Below, piece after piece: positions 17,545-26,620 of a stretch of 34,829 bases of DNA (positions within the stretch are counted from its first letter, which is position 1; each line of letters begins with the position of its first letter). A program made the translations under genes and the position numbers. The stretch is from NCBI GenBank assembly GCA_964442745.1, contig CAYUAI010000041.1, forward strand, positions 1-34,829, given 5' to 3'. The notes under the pieces were generated by a model. The model saw nothing but the letters and a program-made list of their open reading frames with translations, did not search any database and had not been told where the DNA came from. This DNA is from CAYUAI01 sp964442745 (GTDB lineage: Bacteria; Pseudomonadota; Gammaproteobacteria; S012-40).

Positions 17545-19047
17545 ATGCACTCATGGTTGACCGTTTCATTGAATAGATTTTTTACTTTTCTAGTTTGTTG
17601 TTTATTGGCCCAAGCCGCCTCAGCTGCAACGTATGATTTGACTGATTTGGGGCCAGTTTATGCGCTGGGTCAAGCAGAAATGCAAGAATATGTTGTCTCC
17701 ATCAATGATATTGGCGTCATTACCGGATGGCGGCGTGAGGATGCTGATCCTGGTACACCAAGAGAGGTGTTTGTTTGGGATGCCACCAATGGCATGGATA
17801 TTTTACCTAACAATGGTACCGATCAAAGTATTGCTTATGCGATTAATGCGAACAACCATGTGGTTGGTTGGACAATTAGCGACAGTGGAGTAAAAACAGC
17901 CGCCTATTGGTCTAAAAGCGAGCAAAATGTTTGGGCGCTCACACGCATGGGATCATTAGGGGGGGATAGCTATGCCAAAGGTATTAATGTCAATGGTTTG
18001 GCTGTCGGTCATGCTGTGCAAAGCGATGGGAATTCGACGGCATTTATTTGGGATGCGGTGACAGGCATGCAACCGTTACTATTGCCGGATGCTGTACAAA
18101 GCTTTGCCTATAGCATTAATGATGCGGCGCAAATTATTGGTGACTATGTTGGATCAGGTGGAATTCGCCGTTCTTTTAGTTGGGATGAAGCGGAGGGGGC
18201 TCATGATATTGTTCCACTCGGTGGTGATGGTGCACGCATATGGGTGACCCAGATCAATAATGATGGCACTGTTGCTGGTGGTTCGGAATCGGCGAATAAC
18301 GTATGCGGTGCTTGGGCATGTTGGGCAAATTATCACGCGTTTATCTGGGATCATTTTAATGGGATTCGAGATCTGTCTGAAAATTATTTTGGCAATACCT
18401 GGGCAAATAGTGTGAATGTGCAAAATGTTGCTGTCGGTGCAATTTATAATTACCCAAACCCTATCGCCGCTGTTTGGGTGAACGGTGTGATGGATCGATT
18501 GATTAATTTAGTTGATGTGGACGCTGGTTGGTTTTTATCGGAGGCCACATCGATCAATGCACAAGGCCAAGTTGTTGGCTTAGGCGTATTAAATAATGTG
18601 ACTCACGTATTTTTATTAACGCCACAGAACCTAGCAGCGCCAGCAACCATTGTGGCCCCTGAATCCCTGCTGACCGATAACACTATGACTGCGCCAGCCG
18701 TGACTGAGTCGGTGCCGGACCGCACGAGTTTGCCAAATGTGACGTTAAACACAACGACATTGACCAACAATACTAACTCGATGGAACAAAGCCAAACTCA
18801 AAATAATCAACCTGAGACCAGTAGCCAGGTTGGTAAGCGCAATATTGAAATGAGTGAAGCAGCCAACGGAGAAAATCGATCGGTACCCAGTCCAGTGGTA
18901 TCGGTGAGTGCGAATGAAGATAAAGCCTCCGCCGGCGGCGGTTGTACATTAAACCCAAGCGCTAAGACGATGGACCCTATGTTACCCCTATTGGTTTTAC
19001 TCAGTGGCTTATTTATCGTTTATAGGCAAATAAAAAAGCAGGCATGA
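17545..19047 (+). CDS. exported HAF-repeat protein with JDVT-CTERM-like sorting tail
   Basis: A 500-residue protein. The start at ATG 17545 is fixed by AGGAGG at 17531-17536 and gives a signal peptide cleaved after QAASA (residue 27). Residues 28-370 are repeats of the HAF type (INDIGVITGW, INANNHVVGW, INVNGLAVGH, INDAAQIIGDY, INNDGTVAGG, INAQGQVVGLG), probably a beta-propeller. A Thr/Asn/Ser-rich linker (about 375-460) follows. The tail GGGCTLNPSAKTMDP (464-478), then a hydrophobic helix and RQIKKQA, is the pattern of the JDVT-CTERM sorting signal, which is processed by a dedicated intramembrane protease; none is in this window. It is probably a surface-anchored protein. Confidence 0.82.
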   Translation: MHSWLTVSLNRFFTFLVCCLLAQAASAATYDLTDLGPVYALGQAEMQEYVVSINDIGVITGWRREDADPGTPREVFVWDATNGMDILPNNGTDQSIAYAINANNHVVGWTISDSGVKTAAYWSKSEQNVWALTRMGSLGGDSYAKGINVNGLAVGHAVQSDGNSTAFIWDAVTGMQPLLLPDAVQSFAYSINDAAQIIGDYVGSGGIRRSFSWDEAEGAHDIVPLGGDGARIWVTQINNDGTVAGGSESANNVCGAWACWANYHAFIWDHFNGIRDLSENYFGNTWANSVNVQNVAVGAIYNYPNPIAAVWVNGVMDRLINLVDVDAGWFLSEATSINAQGQVVGLGVLNNVTHVFLLTPQNLAAPATIVAPESLLTDNTMTAPAVTESVPDRTSLPNVTLNTTTLTNNTNSMEQSQTQNNQPETSSQVGKRNIEMSEAANGENRSVPSPVVSVSANEDKASAGGGCTLNPSAKTMDPMLPLLVLLSGLFIVYRQIKKQA

Positions 19048-19074
19048 TGATCATGTTTGCTGTGAAGTAAAAAA

Positions 19075-19881
19075 TTAATTAGATTGCCCTAAATTTGGGT
19101 CACGCTGGATTAAAAAGACAATGGGTTCACGGTGGTGGCTCTGGCTCACGCCAAAGGCAGACACCATGTCCATTTTAATAATGCGTAGTTTATTGTTTTC
19201 TATCATTTTTTGAATTTTTGGAATGTTTTTAATGAGTCCTGCTTGATAATATATTCTTCCACCGGGTTTTAAATAATGACCGACATTGTCAAAGAAACGC
19301 TGATGGACTGACCATAAGCCTTGAGTTTTTTCATCGTAAGGGTAATTGATATTAAATAAGATCACATCAAAAGTTTCTTTGGGTTTGATTGGGGCGAATA
19401 AATCACCTAAGCGCACTTCCACTTTATCTTCCACTTGATGGTTTTTCACATTAAATCGAGCGTTTCTTACCGCATCGGGACTAATGTCTGTCGCGACTAC
19501 GCGGCGGGCAGTTTCCGCTGCAAAAATAGCCTGAATGCCGATTCCGGTGCCAATATCTAATACGTCCTCATTGAGGTTGATTTTGCTGTGTTCTAGCAAA
19601 AACACACTTTGAATTGAAGGAATGACAGCTACGCTTGATGGAAAAACAACGTCGGCAAATATATGGAAATATTTGTAATGCGCTTTAATTGTGAAAACGG
19701 GTGGGTCAGTTTGTTGAACGCCAAAATAAACTAACTCGTATTTACCGGGGTGTGGAATGACGATGCCTTCAAGAGCGGCATAACAGTTAAGGCTAGTAAA
19801 AGCGAGTAAAATAACTAGCCACCAACGGTGAAAGTTATTGAAATAGTTGATCAAGCGGTTTATGTTAGGAAGTGACTGCAC
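19075..19881 (-). CDS. class I SAM-dependent methyltransferase with signal-like N-terminus
   Basis: A 268-residue protein. The SAM-binding motif I is clear (VLDIGTGIGIQAIFAAE, residues 107-123), followed by VVATDISPDAVRNAR (motif II) and FDVILFNINYPYDE (171-184). NINYPY stands where HemK/PrmC-type enzymes have NPPY, so an amide or similar planar nitrogen is a possible target. Unusually, residues 18-35 (HRWWLVILLAFTSLNCYA) form a hydrophobic segment ending in an AxA-like site, as in a signal peptide or N-terminal anchor. Export of a SAM enzyme would be odd, so membrane anchoring with the domain in the cytosol is the likelier reading. It converges with the HAF-repeat gene. Confidence 0.75.
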   Translation of the reverse strand: MQSLPNINRLINYFNNFHRWWLVILLAFTSLNCYAALEGIVIPHPGKYELVYFGVQQTDPPVFTIKAHYKYFHIFADVVFPSSVAVIPSIQSVFLLEHSKINLNEDVLDIGTGIGIQAIFAAETARRVVATDISPDAVRNARFNVKNHQVEDKVEVRLGDLFAPIKPKETFDVILFNINYPYDEKTQGLWSVHQRFFDNVGHYLKPGGRIYYQAGLIKNIPKIQKMIENNKLRIIKMDMVSAFGVSQSHHREPIVFLIQRDPNLGQSN

Positions 19882-20135
19882 AGTGATAAGCTCTTAATTT
19901 TGTTGTAATTTATAATTTTCCATGTGTCTGCTAACGACGTGCTGGCGGTTAGACATGACGCCCAATAGGATAAGACTGTGGTTGGTTAGGTGTGTTCATT
20001 TATGATAGTACGCAAATAATGTTAAAGAGTTTTCTTTCAATATGATGGATCATGGGCTGAGCCTATGCAGGTAACACTCCAGGATCAGCGTATGGTTTGC
20101 CCCATATCGGTTTATAAATAAGCCTTATTTGGGTT

Positions 20136-21038
20136 ATGCTAATAGAAGCAGATATTTTTCCTATTTTAGGGGCATGTGCCGCGTTAGCTTCTGCTTTGAT
20201 GTGGGCGATGTCAGCGATTTTGTTTCGCCAAATTGGTGACAGCATGTCTGCGACGGCCATGAATTTTGGCAAAGGTATTGTTGCGCTGGTTTGCCTTGGT
20301 ATTTTATTAGTATTTTCGGGCTTTGGGGGGACCGAAGCCTCAAGCATTATGTATTTAGCACTGAGTGGATTAGTGGGCATTTGTTTAGGCGATACGCTTT
20401 ATTTCATGGCGTTAATTCGCCTGGGGGCTCGGTTAACCCTATTGATAGGCACGCTCATTCCGGTGGTGACTGGGATGGCTGCGGTTATTTTGCTGGGTGA
20501 GCAATTAACCATTAGCGCTTGGCTAGGTATTTTTATCACTCTATCCGGTGTGGCTTATGTGTTATGGGAACGTGCGCCGAGTGGGCGCGATCCGATACAA
20601 TGGCGCAGTGGTTTATTATATGGAGTATTGTTTGTCTTTGCCAATGCCGTCGCTATTTTGTTAACAAAAATAGGTGTTGTGGGTGTGCCGGCATTAGATG
20701 CGACTTTTATTCGTCAAGTGTGGGCGGTGGCAGGGCTGACTTTTTTTGGCTTAATGACCCAACAATTGGTGACTTGGCATGAGCCATTAAAACAAAAAAA
20801 ACAGTTTAAGCGGTTTATTTTAGCGGCCGTGATTGGTGCATTTTTAGGGACTTGGTTATCCGTGGTGGCGGTTAAATATACACATGTAGCCATTGCTGCA
20901 ACCCTTAATTCGACGAGTCCTTTGTTTGTTTTGCCGATGGTGGCTTGGTTTTTTAAAGAACGTATTTCGGCAAGAGCCATTTTTGGAGCGTTGGTTGCTT
21001 GTTTAGGTATTGCATTTTATTTTTTTAGTTTGGCTTGA
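20136..21038 (+). CDS. EamA/DMT-family inner-membrane transporter
   Basis: A 300-residue protein with ten hydrophobic helices arranged as two EamA repeats (about 10-140 and 158-298). Repeat features include ALASALMWAMSAILF near the start, GLVGICLGDTLYFMAL, and in the second half ATLNSTSPLFVLPMVAWFF. DMT proteins are usually exporters of amino acids or other small metabolites; the substrate cannot be told from sequence. The start lacks a strong ribosome-binding site. The NitT/TauT binding-protein gene follows 50 bp downstream on the same strand, so shared transcription is possible. Confidence 0.85.
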   Translation: MLIEADIFPILGACAALASALMWAMSAILFRQIGDSMSATAMNFGKGIVALVCLGILLVFSGFGGTEASSIMYLALSGLVGICLGDTLYFMALIRLGARLTLLIGTLIPVVTGMAAVILLGEQLTISAWLGIFITLSGVAYVLWERAPSGRDPIQWRSGLLYGVLFVFANAVAILLTKIGVVGVPALDATFIRQVWAVAGLTFFGLMTQQLVTWHEPLKQKKQFKRFILAAVIGAFLGTWLSVVAVKYTHVAIAATLNSTSPLFVLPMVAWFFKERISARAIFGALVACLGIAFYFFSLA

Positions 21039-21088
21039 TCTTGTCAAAAACAATTAACAATACCATTTAGGAATGAGGGGGAGACATC

Positions 21089-22102
21089 ATGTGTATTCGT
21101 ATAAAATTTTTTTTATTAATGATTGTACTTAGTTGCAATATTAGTTGGGCGAAAGAGAGGTTAGAAGTTCCCATTGGCATTTCCCCGGTAATGAGTTCGG
21201 CGGCGATGTTTATTGCTGTGGAAAAAGGCTATTTTGAAGCCGAAGATATTCAACCCATCATCAATCCTTTTAAGGCCTCAGGCGCTAAAATGGTACCTTT
21301 TTTAGCGACAGGTCAACTGTTTGTTGGGGGGGGGAATGTGAGCGCTGGGATGTACAATGCCATTGCTAATGATATTCCCATAAAAATAGTTGCAGATAAG
21401 GGGACGGTGAGTCCAGGCCATGGGTATTTGGCATTATTAGTGCGCAAAGATCATATTGATAGCGGGCGCTATCAAAGTGAAAAAGACCTGAAGGGTATGA
21501 CCATGGCAATCACCGCGAAAGGTGTATCACAACAAATTGTTACGGAACGTTATTTAAAAAAAGCAGGACTGTCGCTCAACGAGATTAAATTAGTGACTTT
21601 GGCCTATTCCGACATGATGATTGCATTGGCCAATCAATCCATTGATGCCACGATACAGATTGAGCCGTTTGTGGCGGCGGCGGTAGATAAAGGATTTGCG
21701 GTGCGGGTGGCGGGCAATGATGTGATTTATCCCAACCAACAGAGTGCGGTCATCATGATGTCACCAATATTTTTAGAGAAGCACCCAGCCCATGCAAAAG
21801 GTTTTATGATTGCTTATGTGCGTGGATTGCGTGATTATAATGATGCCTTTAAAAAGGGAAAAGGGAAGCAGGAAATCATTTCTATTTTAACTAAATATAC
21901 ACGGATTAGAGACCAGAAAATTTATGATTCAGTGGTTCCCGTTGGCTTGCATCCTGATGGTTTAGTGAATATCCAAAGTCTTAAAGAAGACGCTCAGTGG
22001 TATTTTGAACATGGCTATCTAAAGGCCATTCCAGATATCGATTCGATTGTTGATTTAACCTTAATTGATCATGCAGTTAAACAGTTAGGGCCATACCAAT
22101 AA
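21089..22102 (+). CDS. NitT/TauT-type ABC transporter, periplasmic substrate-binding protein
   Basis: A 337-residue NMT1/SsuA-like binding protein with a signal peptide (residues 1-21, ending SWA). Typical family segments are present: GYFEAEDIQPIINPFKASGAKMVPFLATGQLFVGGG, a KDLKGMTMAITAKG hinge segment, ALANQSIDATIQIEPFVAAAV, and a C-terminal YFEHGYLKAIPDIDSIVD. The family covers nitrate, taurine, sulfonates, bicarbonate and pyrimidine precursors, so the ligand is open. A strong GAGGGGGAG site precedes the ATG. The ATPase gene follows after 18 bp and a radical SAM gene after that. Confidence 0.9.
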   Translation: MCIRIKFFLLMIVLSCNISWAKERLEVPIGISPVMSSAAMFIAVEKGYFEAEDIQPIINPFKASGAKMVPFLATGQLFVGGGNVSAGMYNAIANDIPIKIVADKGTVSPGHGYLALLVRKDHIDSGRYQSEKDLKGMTMAITAKGVSQQIVTERYLKKAGLSLNEIKLVTLAYSDMMIALANQSIDATIQIEPFVAAAVDKGFAVRVAGNDVIYPNQQSAVIMMSPIFLEKHPAHAKGFMIAYVRGLRDYNDAFKKGKGKQEIISILTKYTRIRDQKIYDSVVPVGLHPDGLVNIQSLKEDAQWYFEHGYLKAIPDIDSIVDLTLIDHAVKQLGPYQ

Positions 22103-22120
22103 GGAGTTTAGCGATAATAT

Positions 22121-22885
22121 ATGGCATTTGTTGTTGCAGAAAAATTATCTAAAATTTTTCATCACAAACAAAAAAAAACAGCGGCTTTTTGTGATTTGGA
22201 TTTTTCTGTGTGGCCAGGGGAATTTTTCGCGATTATCGGACCAAGTGGCTGTGGCAAGTCAACCTTATTACGCACGATTGCCGGCCTAGAGCCACCGACA
22301 TCAGGTCGTCTTAATATGGGGGAATCGAATGGTTTAGTCAATCCATCCATTGGCATGGTATTTCAAGAGCATGGTTTATTTCCATGGATGAGTCTCAAGC
22401 GCAATATTGCTATTCTTTTAGAAAACAGCCCACAGATTTTGCGTCAGCAAATTGATAGCATTTGTGAAGCGTTTCTAGAGAAAGTAGATTTGCTTGAATT
22501 TCAAGATTATTATCCTCATCAAGTGTCTGGTGGCATGCGTCAGCGGGTGAGTATTGCCAGGAGTTTTGCGATTAACCCTGATCTTTTATTGATGGATGAA
22601 CCGTTTGTTTTTTTGGATTATCAGACTCGCCAAACGCTACAATACCTGTTGTTAAGCTGTTGGCGAGAATCTCGAAAAACGATTTTATTTGTCACGCATG
22701 ATATTGAAGAAGCGGTGTTATTAGCTGACCGTATTTTGGTGTTGACGTCACATCCAGGGCGCGTTAGTGCCGTGATTAACGTTCAATTAATGCAGGCAGA
22801 TGATCTTTTTGAAAAAAGAAAAGATCCATTGTTTTTGCCTTTGGTCGAGCAATTAAGTCAATTGATTCGACTAAAGAATGAATAA
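22121..22885 (+). CDS. NitT/TauT-type ABC transporter, ATPase subunit
   Basis: A 254-residue ABC ATPase of the SsuB/TauB group that powers import. All motifs are intact: Walker A GPSGCGKST (40-48), Q-loop Q82 in FQEHGLFPW, signature VSGGMRQR (135-142), Walker B LLLMDEP (155-161), D-loop and switch H193 in VTHDIEEAVLLADRI. It works with the binding protein encoded 18 bp upstream; the only permease of this type in the window is on the opposite strand at 24460-25218. Confidence 0.93.
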   Translation: MAFVVAEKLSKIFHHKQKKTAAFCDLDFSVWPGEFFAIIGPSGCGKSTLLRTIAGLEPPTSGRLNMGESNGLVNPSIGMVFQEHGLFPWMSLKRNIAILLENSPQILRQQIDSICEAFLEKVDLLEFQDYYPHQVSGGMRQRVSIARSFAINPDLLLMDEPFVFLDYQTRQTLQYLLLSCWRESRKTILFVTHDIEEAVLLADRILVLTSHPGRVSAVINVQLMQADDLFEKRKDPLFLPLVEQLSQLIRLKNE

Positions 22886-23031
22886 CGTGAACTGGATGGG
22901 CAATAGTGGGTTGCTGAGGATGGCTTACAAGGAACTTTAAATCACCCAGGACTTCAAATAAGCATGTCATTGTAGAATGATTTTTTTTCGGCTTTTAGTC
23001 TTAACAATAAATAGCAATAAGGGTGAATGTT

Positions 23032-24453
23032 ATGTCAATACAGCGCTGGATAAACCAAGCCCAGCAACAGCTTGATGCATTTGATGTAGAAAAAATCAAG
23101 GCGACCGGAATTTTGCCCGATCAGGGGGCAAAGTTTTTCCCAGTCATTGGTTACCCGCCATTGACCATGTTTAGCCGTATGGATCAGACGCCCTTATTTA
23201 AGGAGTTTTCCTGCCGTCAAACGCGCGCTATGATTGCTTATGTTCATATTCCATTTTGCCCATCACGCTGTACATTTTGTCATTGGATTACTAAAACCAA
23301 AAGTAAAGTCGAGGAAGTTGATGTTTATTTAGATTATCTTGAGAAAGAGATGGTCTTGTATAAAAAAAACTTGGGATATGATGCCATTCCAGTCGAGTCC
23401 GTGCTGATTGGAGGTGGTACGCCGACGTATTTGACGCCAAAGCAAATGGCACGATTTTTAGCATTTTTTACTAAACATTTTGATTTATCTGGGTGTACTC
23501 AGTTTTCGATGGAAGCTGAGCCAAAAACTTTATTAGGTCAGGCGGGTTTAGAAAAACTCACGATCATGAAAGAATATGGTGTGCAGCGAATTAGCATGGG
23601 AGTACAGTCCTTTGATAATGATATTCTTGCTTATATGGGGCGCGTGCACTCTAGGCAAGATACCTTGGATGCCATTAAGCAAATCCGAACGGCTGGCATA
23701 GAAAATATTTTTATTGACTTGATCTATGCTTATCCGAATCAATCATTATCGAGTTGGGCAGAGAATATGTTAACCGCTGTCAATTTGGATATAGAAGGTT
23801 ATCAGTTGTATCGCTTGCGCATAAAGCAGCATGGTGATCGGCAAGGAAATATTATTAAGCAAATGGAAAAAAATCCTGCGAAAATGCCGATAACGGATGA
23901 TATCTTATTAATGAAATCACTGGGGATTTTATTATCCAAAGCGCATGGTTTTGATGAGTACCAAACACGAATCTTTGCTAAAAATTCCCATGACATTTCT
24001 CATTATTTGCGCGACTGGTGTTGCCGGTTAACTGATGTTGTTGGCATTGGTGTATCATCCTGGTCAAATATCCATAGTGTGTTTGCGCTGAATGTGGGTG
24101 ATCAAGATCTCACATCCTATTATTCGCTTATTGATGAAAACAAGGTAGCAATTAATCGGGGTAAATTACGTACTCGGGATGATGAAGTGCGGCGTAGTTT
24201 TATTTTACCCTTAAAAAATATGAAAGTTTCAAAAGCCTTTTTTCAAGAATTAATTGGTGTGCCGCTGGAAATTTATTTTGCTGAACAGATAAGTTATTTA
24301 AAAGGATTGCATTTGCTTGATGAGAATGATTCACATGTCTGGTTAACAGAAAGTGGTCGATTTTTCGCAGATGAAGTGTGTACCCAATTTTTTAATCCCG
24401 ACTACTTACCTTTTCCAGAAGTCATGCGCATACCAAAAGCGGCATTTGGTTGA
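23032..24453 (+). CDS. radical SAM enzyme, coproporphyrinogen III oxidase-like (HemW/HutW-type) superfamily
   Basis: A 473-residue protein. The ATG at 23032 is preceded by AAGGGTG. The cluster motif CPSRCTFC (C76, C80, C83) binds a 4Fe-4S centre that cleaves SAM. It is followed by VLIGGGTPTYLTPKQM, SMEAEPKTL, YGVQRISMGVQSFDNDIL and IDLIYAYPNQSLSSW, the conserved blocks of the HemN/HemW group, and by a HemN_C-like helical end (LTESGRFFADEVC). The N-terminal YPPLTMFSRMD before the cluster and the DWCCRL segment are unlike HemN proper and suggest a separate clade. The substrate is unknown; placement between the parts of an ABC importer suggests it modifies the imported compound. It ends 6 bp from the convergent permease gene. 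Confidence 0.82.
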   Translation: MSIQRWINQAQQQLDAFDVEKIKATGILPDQGAKFFPVIGYPPLTMFSRMDQTPLFKEFSCRQTRAMIAYVHIPFCPSRCTFCHWITKTKSKVEEVDVYLDYLEKEMVLYKKNLGYDAIPVESVLIGGGTPTYLTPKQMARFLAFFTKHFDLSGCTQFSMEAEPKTLLGQAGLEKLTIMKEYGVQRISMGVQSFDNDILAYMGRVHSRQDTLDAIKQIRTAGIENIFIDLIYAYPNQSLSSWAENMLTAVNLDIEGYQLYRLRIKQHGDRQGNIIKQMEKNPAKMPITDDILLMKSLGILLSKAHGFDEYQTRIFAKNSHDISHYLRDWCCRLTDVVGIGVSSWSNIHSVFALNVGDQDLTSYYSLIDENKVAINRGKLRTRDDEVRRSFILPLKNMKVSKAFFQELIGVPLEIYFAEQISYLKGLHLLDENDSHVWLTESGRFFADEVCTQFFNPDYLPFPEVMRIPKAAFG

Positions 24454-24459
24454 GACGCT

Positions 24460-25218
24460 TTAGACGTTGGATTTTTTTTCGTGCCAGGGCAGCAACAGAC
24501 GCTCAAGCACGTCGAGCGTATAGGCAAATATAAAACCTAAGCCACCGATGACAAAAATACCAGCGTACATCGATTTAATGCTGAACGTTTCCCAGGATTG
24601 CCATATTAAATAGCCAATGCCCGCATCGGCACCAGAAAACTCAGCGGCCACGACAATGACCAAGCTGTAGCCGATGGCGAGCTTTAATCCAGTAAATAAT
24701 GAAGGTAATATGCCGGGTAACACGATGTGAAAAATTAGCTGGGCGCGGCGGATTTTATAAACATGGGCCACGTCAAAATAAATTTTTGGCAGATGATCGA
24801 CGCCATGCAATACGTTAATTAACACGAGGAAAAAGCTGCCAATTGCAACAACGATAATCTTGGATAATTCGCCAATGCCGAAAATTAACATAATTAAGGG
24901 CAAGATAGCAATTTTAGGAATAGGGTAGGTCACCATAATGATCGGATGAAATAGGGTTCTTAAGGGGTGATAAAGGCCCATACCAATGCCAAGAATAATA
25001 CCTAAAGTTGATCCGGACAAGTAACCATACCCAATGCGGGATAAGCTTGCGGAGATGTCGGTGAATAAACCTTCGCTAGGGCTCACAAAGAGTAAATGAT
25101 ATAATATTGCGCTAGGGGGAGGGAAAAAACGTTTGTCTAATAAGCCAAAATAAGTGGCAGTTTCCCAGCTAATTAATAAGCATAAAGGGGATATTAAGTA
25201 CAATGCAAATTGTTTCAT
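24460..25218 (-). CDS. NitT/TauT-type ABC transporter, permease subunit
   Basis: A 252-residue inner-membrane protein of the SsuC/TauC (BPD_transp_1) type with about six helices. It starts with YLISPLCLLISWETATYFG, and its ATPase-contact loop is present (QLIFHIVLPGILPSLFTGLKLAIGYSLVIVVAAEFSGADAGIGYLIWQS, the EAA loop). It should pair with the binding protein and ATPase at 21089-22885 although it lies on the other strand, convergent with the radical SAM gene and therefore under its own promoter. Such separation of a permease from its partners is unusual and may reflect an inversion. Confidence 0.9.
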   Translation of the reverse strand: MKQFALYLISPLCLLISWETATYFGLLDKRFFPPPSAILYHLLFVSPSEGLFTDISASLSRIGYGYLSGSTLGIILGIGMGLYHPLRTLFHPIIMVTYPIPKIAILPLIMLIFGIGELSKIIVVAIGSFFLVLINVLHGVDHLPKIYFDVAHVYKIRRAQLIFHIVLPGILPSLFTGLKLAIGYSLVIVVAAEFSGADAGIGYLIWQSWETFSIKSMYAGIFVIGGLGFIFAYTLDVLERLLLPWHEKKSNV

Positions 25219-25592
25219 TGAGGATGCCCCTTAAGGTTACGTATGTTTTTTGATGGCTAAATAAATAAAGGCTCAATATGGAGACCGGGGTCGTATTTGA
25301 CGACTTGAGTCAACGAGCTCATTTGGACAATATTTTGCAGCTCTAATACAGCATTGGATTATTTGTTGCGTTTATTTAACCGAGTTGATTGTTTCAGCTT
25401 GGTTTCAGTCTGCCATTTTTCCACGAGTTTGGAGTTTATATTAAGCCATAAATCATATCGCTTTTTGTTAGGGGGATGGCGGGATTTGTGCGTGGAGTCA
25501 TTGAATATCTAGGCTAACTCTGCTAAGTTTAGATAAAGTGATAATATCTAACGTAATTAAAATAATAACTTAATCTAGCGGTGGAGGGGACC
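25219..25592. promoter_or_regulatory. divergent promoter region of the permease and first cupredoxin genes
   Basis: No gene seen. It must hold the permease promoter (leftward) and that of the cupredoxin gene (rightward). A GATAAT at 25540-25545 is a possible -10 for the latter, without a convincing -35. GGAGGGG just before 25593 is its ribosome-binding site. Confidence 0.35.
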
Positions 25593-26534
25593 ATGAATCG
25601 ACGCCAATTTCTTAGGCGGAGCGCCGCTGGTATTGGGTACTGCTCCCTTTCTAGCGCGGCTCTATCATTACCTATTCCTGCAAACGCGGCAAGTCATCGT
25701 TATTTTGAATTTGTCGCCGAAGCGGTCACTAAATCGATGACATCGGGCGTTGATGCTTTGGTTTGGCAGTATACCGACATGAATCAGGCGGGTCTTGGTG
25801 GGTTGGGATCGAGTGTTGTTGTTCGGGTCGGTGATTCAGTCACGATCAGTTTAACTAATCAGCTTGATCGTCCCATTGATTTATCAATCAAGGGTATATT
25901 AGAAAATTATTTAGCGTGTCCGGTTGGCAAATCCATTGATTATAACTTTACCCCACGTAAAGCGGGTGTTTACTTATATCGCGATAAACGAAACCAGTGG
26001 CTTGGACAAGCGATGGGTTTGGCCGGTCCGTTGGTGGTGCTACCCAGTGAAAATGGGGCCGGGTTGAATGGTGGCTCAGCATTGGTTGATCAACAATTTG
26101 TGCTATTTTTTAACGAGTATGATACTCGGCTTAACGAGGCGATGAGTGCGGGTTCCTCCTTTGATATGTCATCATACGAGCCTAACTATTTCTTTGTGAA
26201 TGGTTTGAGTTTTCCGGGGACTTTGACAAGTCAAGACACCTATTTAGACGTAGCGCTAAATAGCAAGGTGGCGATACGTTTAGTCAATGGTGGGTTAATC
26301 TATTATCCCGTACATTTTCATGGTTACCATGTGGATGTTGTCGCGAGAAATGGGAGTACTGAATTGGATGTCGTTAAAAAGGATACCTTGTTGCTAGATT
26401 ATGCTGATTGTGTTGATACGATATTATCGGTCAATCAGCAAGGGCAATATCCCATTCATTCGCATTATATGCCTGCTGTAACGGGCAATGGTGTATACCC
26501 TATGGGAAGCATTGTATTGATGAATGCTGTGTAA
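25593..26534 (+). CDS. Tat-exported cupredoxin protein A (multicopper-oxidase-like, half ligand set)
   Basis: A 313-residue protein. The start MNRRQFLRRSAAG is a twin-arginine signal (R3-R4) ending near ANA, so it is exported folded. Two cupredoxin domains follow. Domain 1 (about 35-150) keeps the fold (AGVYLYRDKR...GLAGPLVVLP) but has no copper ligands where HxHG and HxH are expected. Domain 2 (about 165-312) carries VHFHGYH (H241, H243, H246) and PIHSHYMPAVTGNGVYPMG (H289, H291), the histidine pairs that form half of a trinuclear copper centre. There is no blue-copper cysteine. The ATG at 25593 is chosen by GGAGG at 25583-25587; a GTG 12 bases upstream is less likely. The next gene carries the other half of the ligands. 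Confidence 0.8.
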   Translation: MNRRQFLRRSAAGIGYCSLSSAALSLPIPANAASHRYFEFVAEAVTKSMTSGVDALVWQYTDMNQAGLGGLGSSVVVRVGDSVTISLTNQLDRPIDLSIKGILENYLACPVGKSIDYNFTPRKAGVYLYRDKRNQWLGQAMGLAGPLVVLPSENGAGLNGGSALVDQQFVLFFNEYDTRLNEAMSAGSSFDMSSYEPNYFFVNGLSFPGTLTSQDTYLDVALNSKVAIRLVNGGLIYYPVHFHGYHVDVVARNGSTELDVVKKDTLLLDYADCVDTILSVNQQGQYPIHSHYMPAVTGNGVYPMGSIVLMNAV

Positions 26535-26592
26535 TGAGCTGTTTTTAAAACACTCCGACTGGCACAATACGACGCTAAAAATGGGTTATTCG

Positions 26593-26598
26593 TATAAT
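26593..26598 (+). promoter_or_regulatory. possible -10 element for cupredoxin gene B
   Basis: TATAAT lies 23 bp before the GTG at 26621 and 35 bp before the ATG at 26633. No good -35 is seen. It suggests gene B may have its own promoter in addition to transcription from gene A. Confidence 0.3.
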
Positions 26599-26620
26599 AT
26601 TATAGAAAGCGTTCAAGTGG

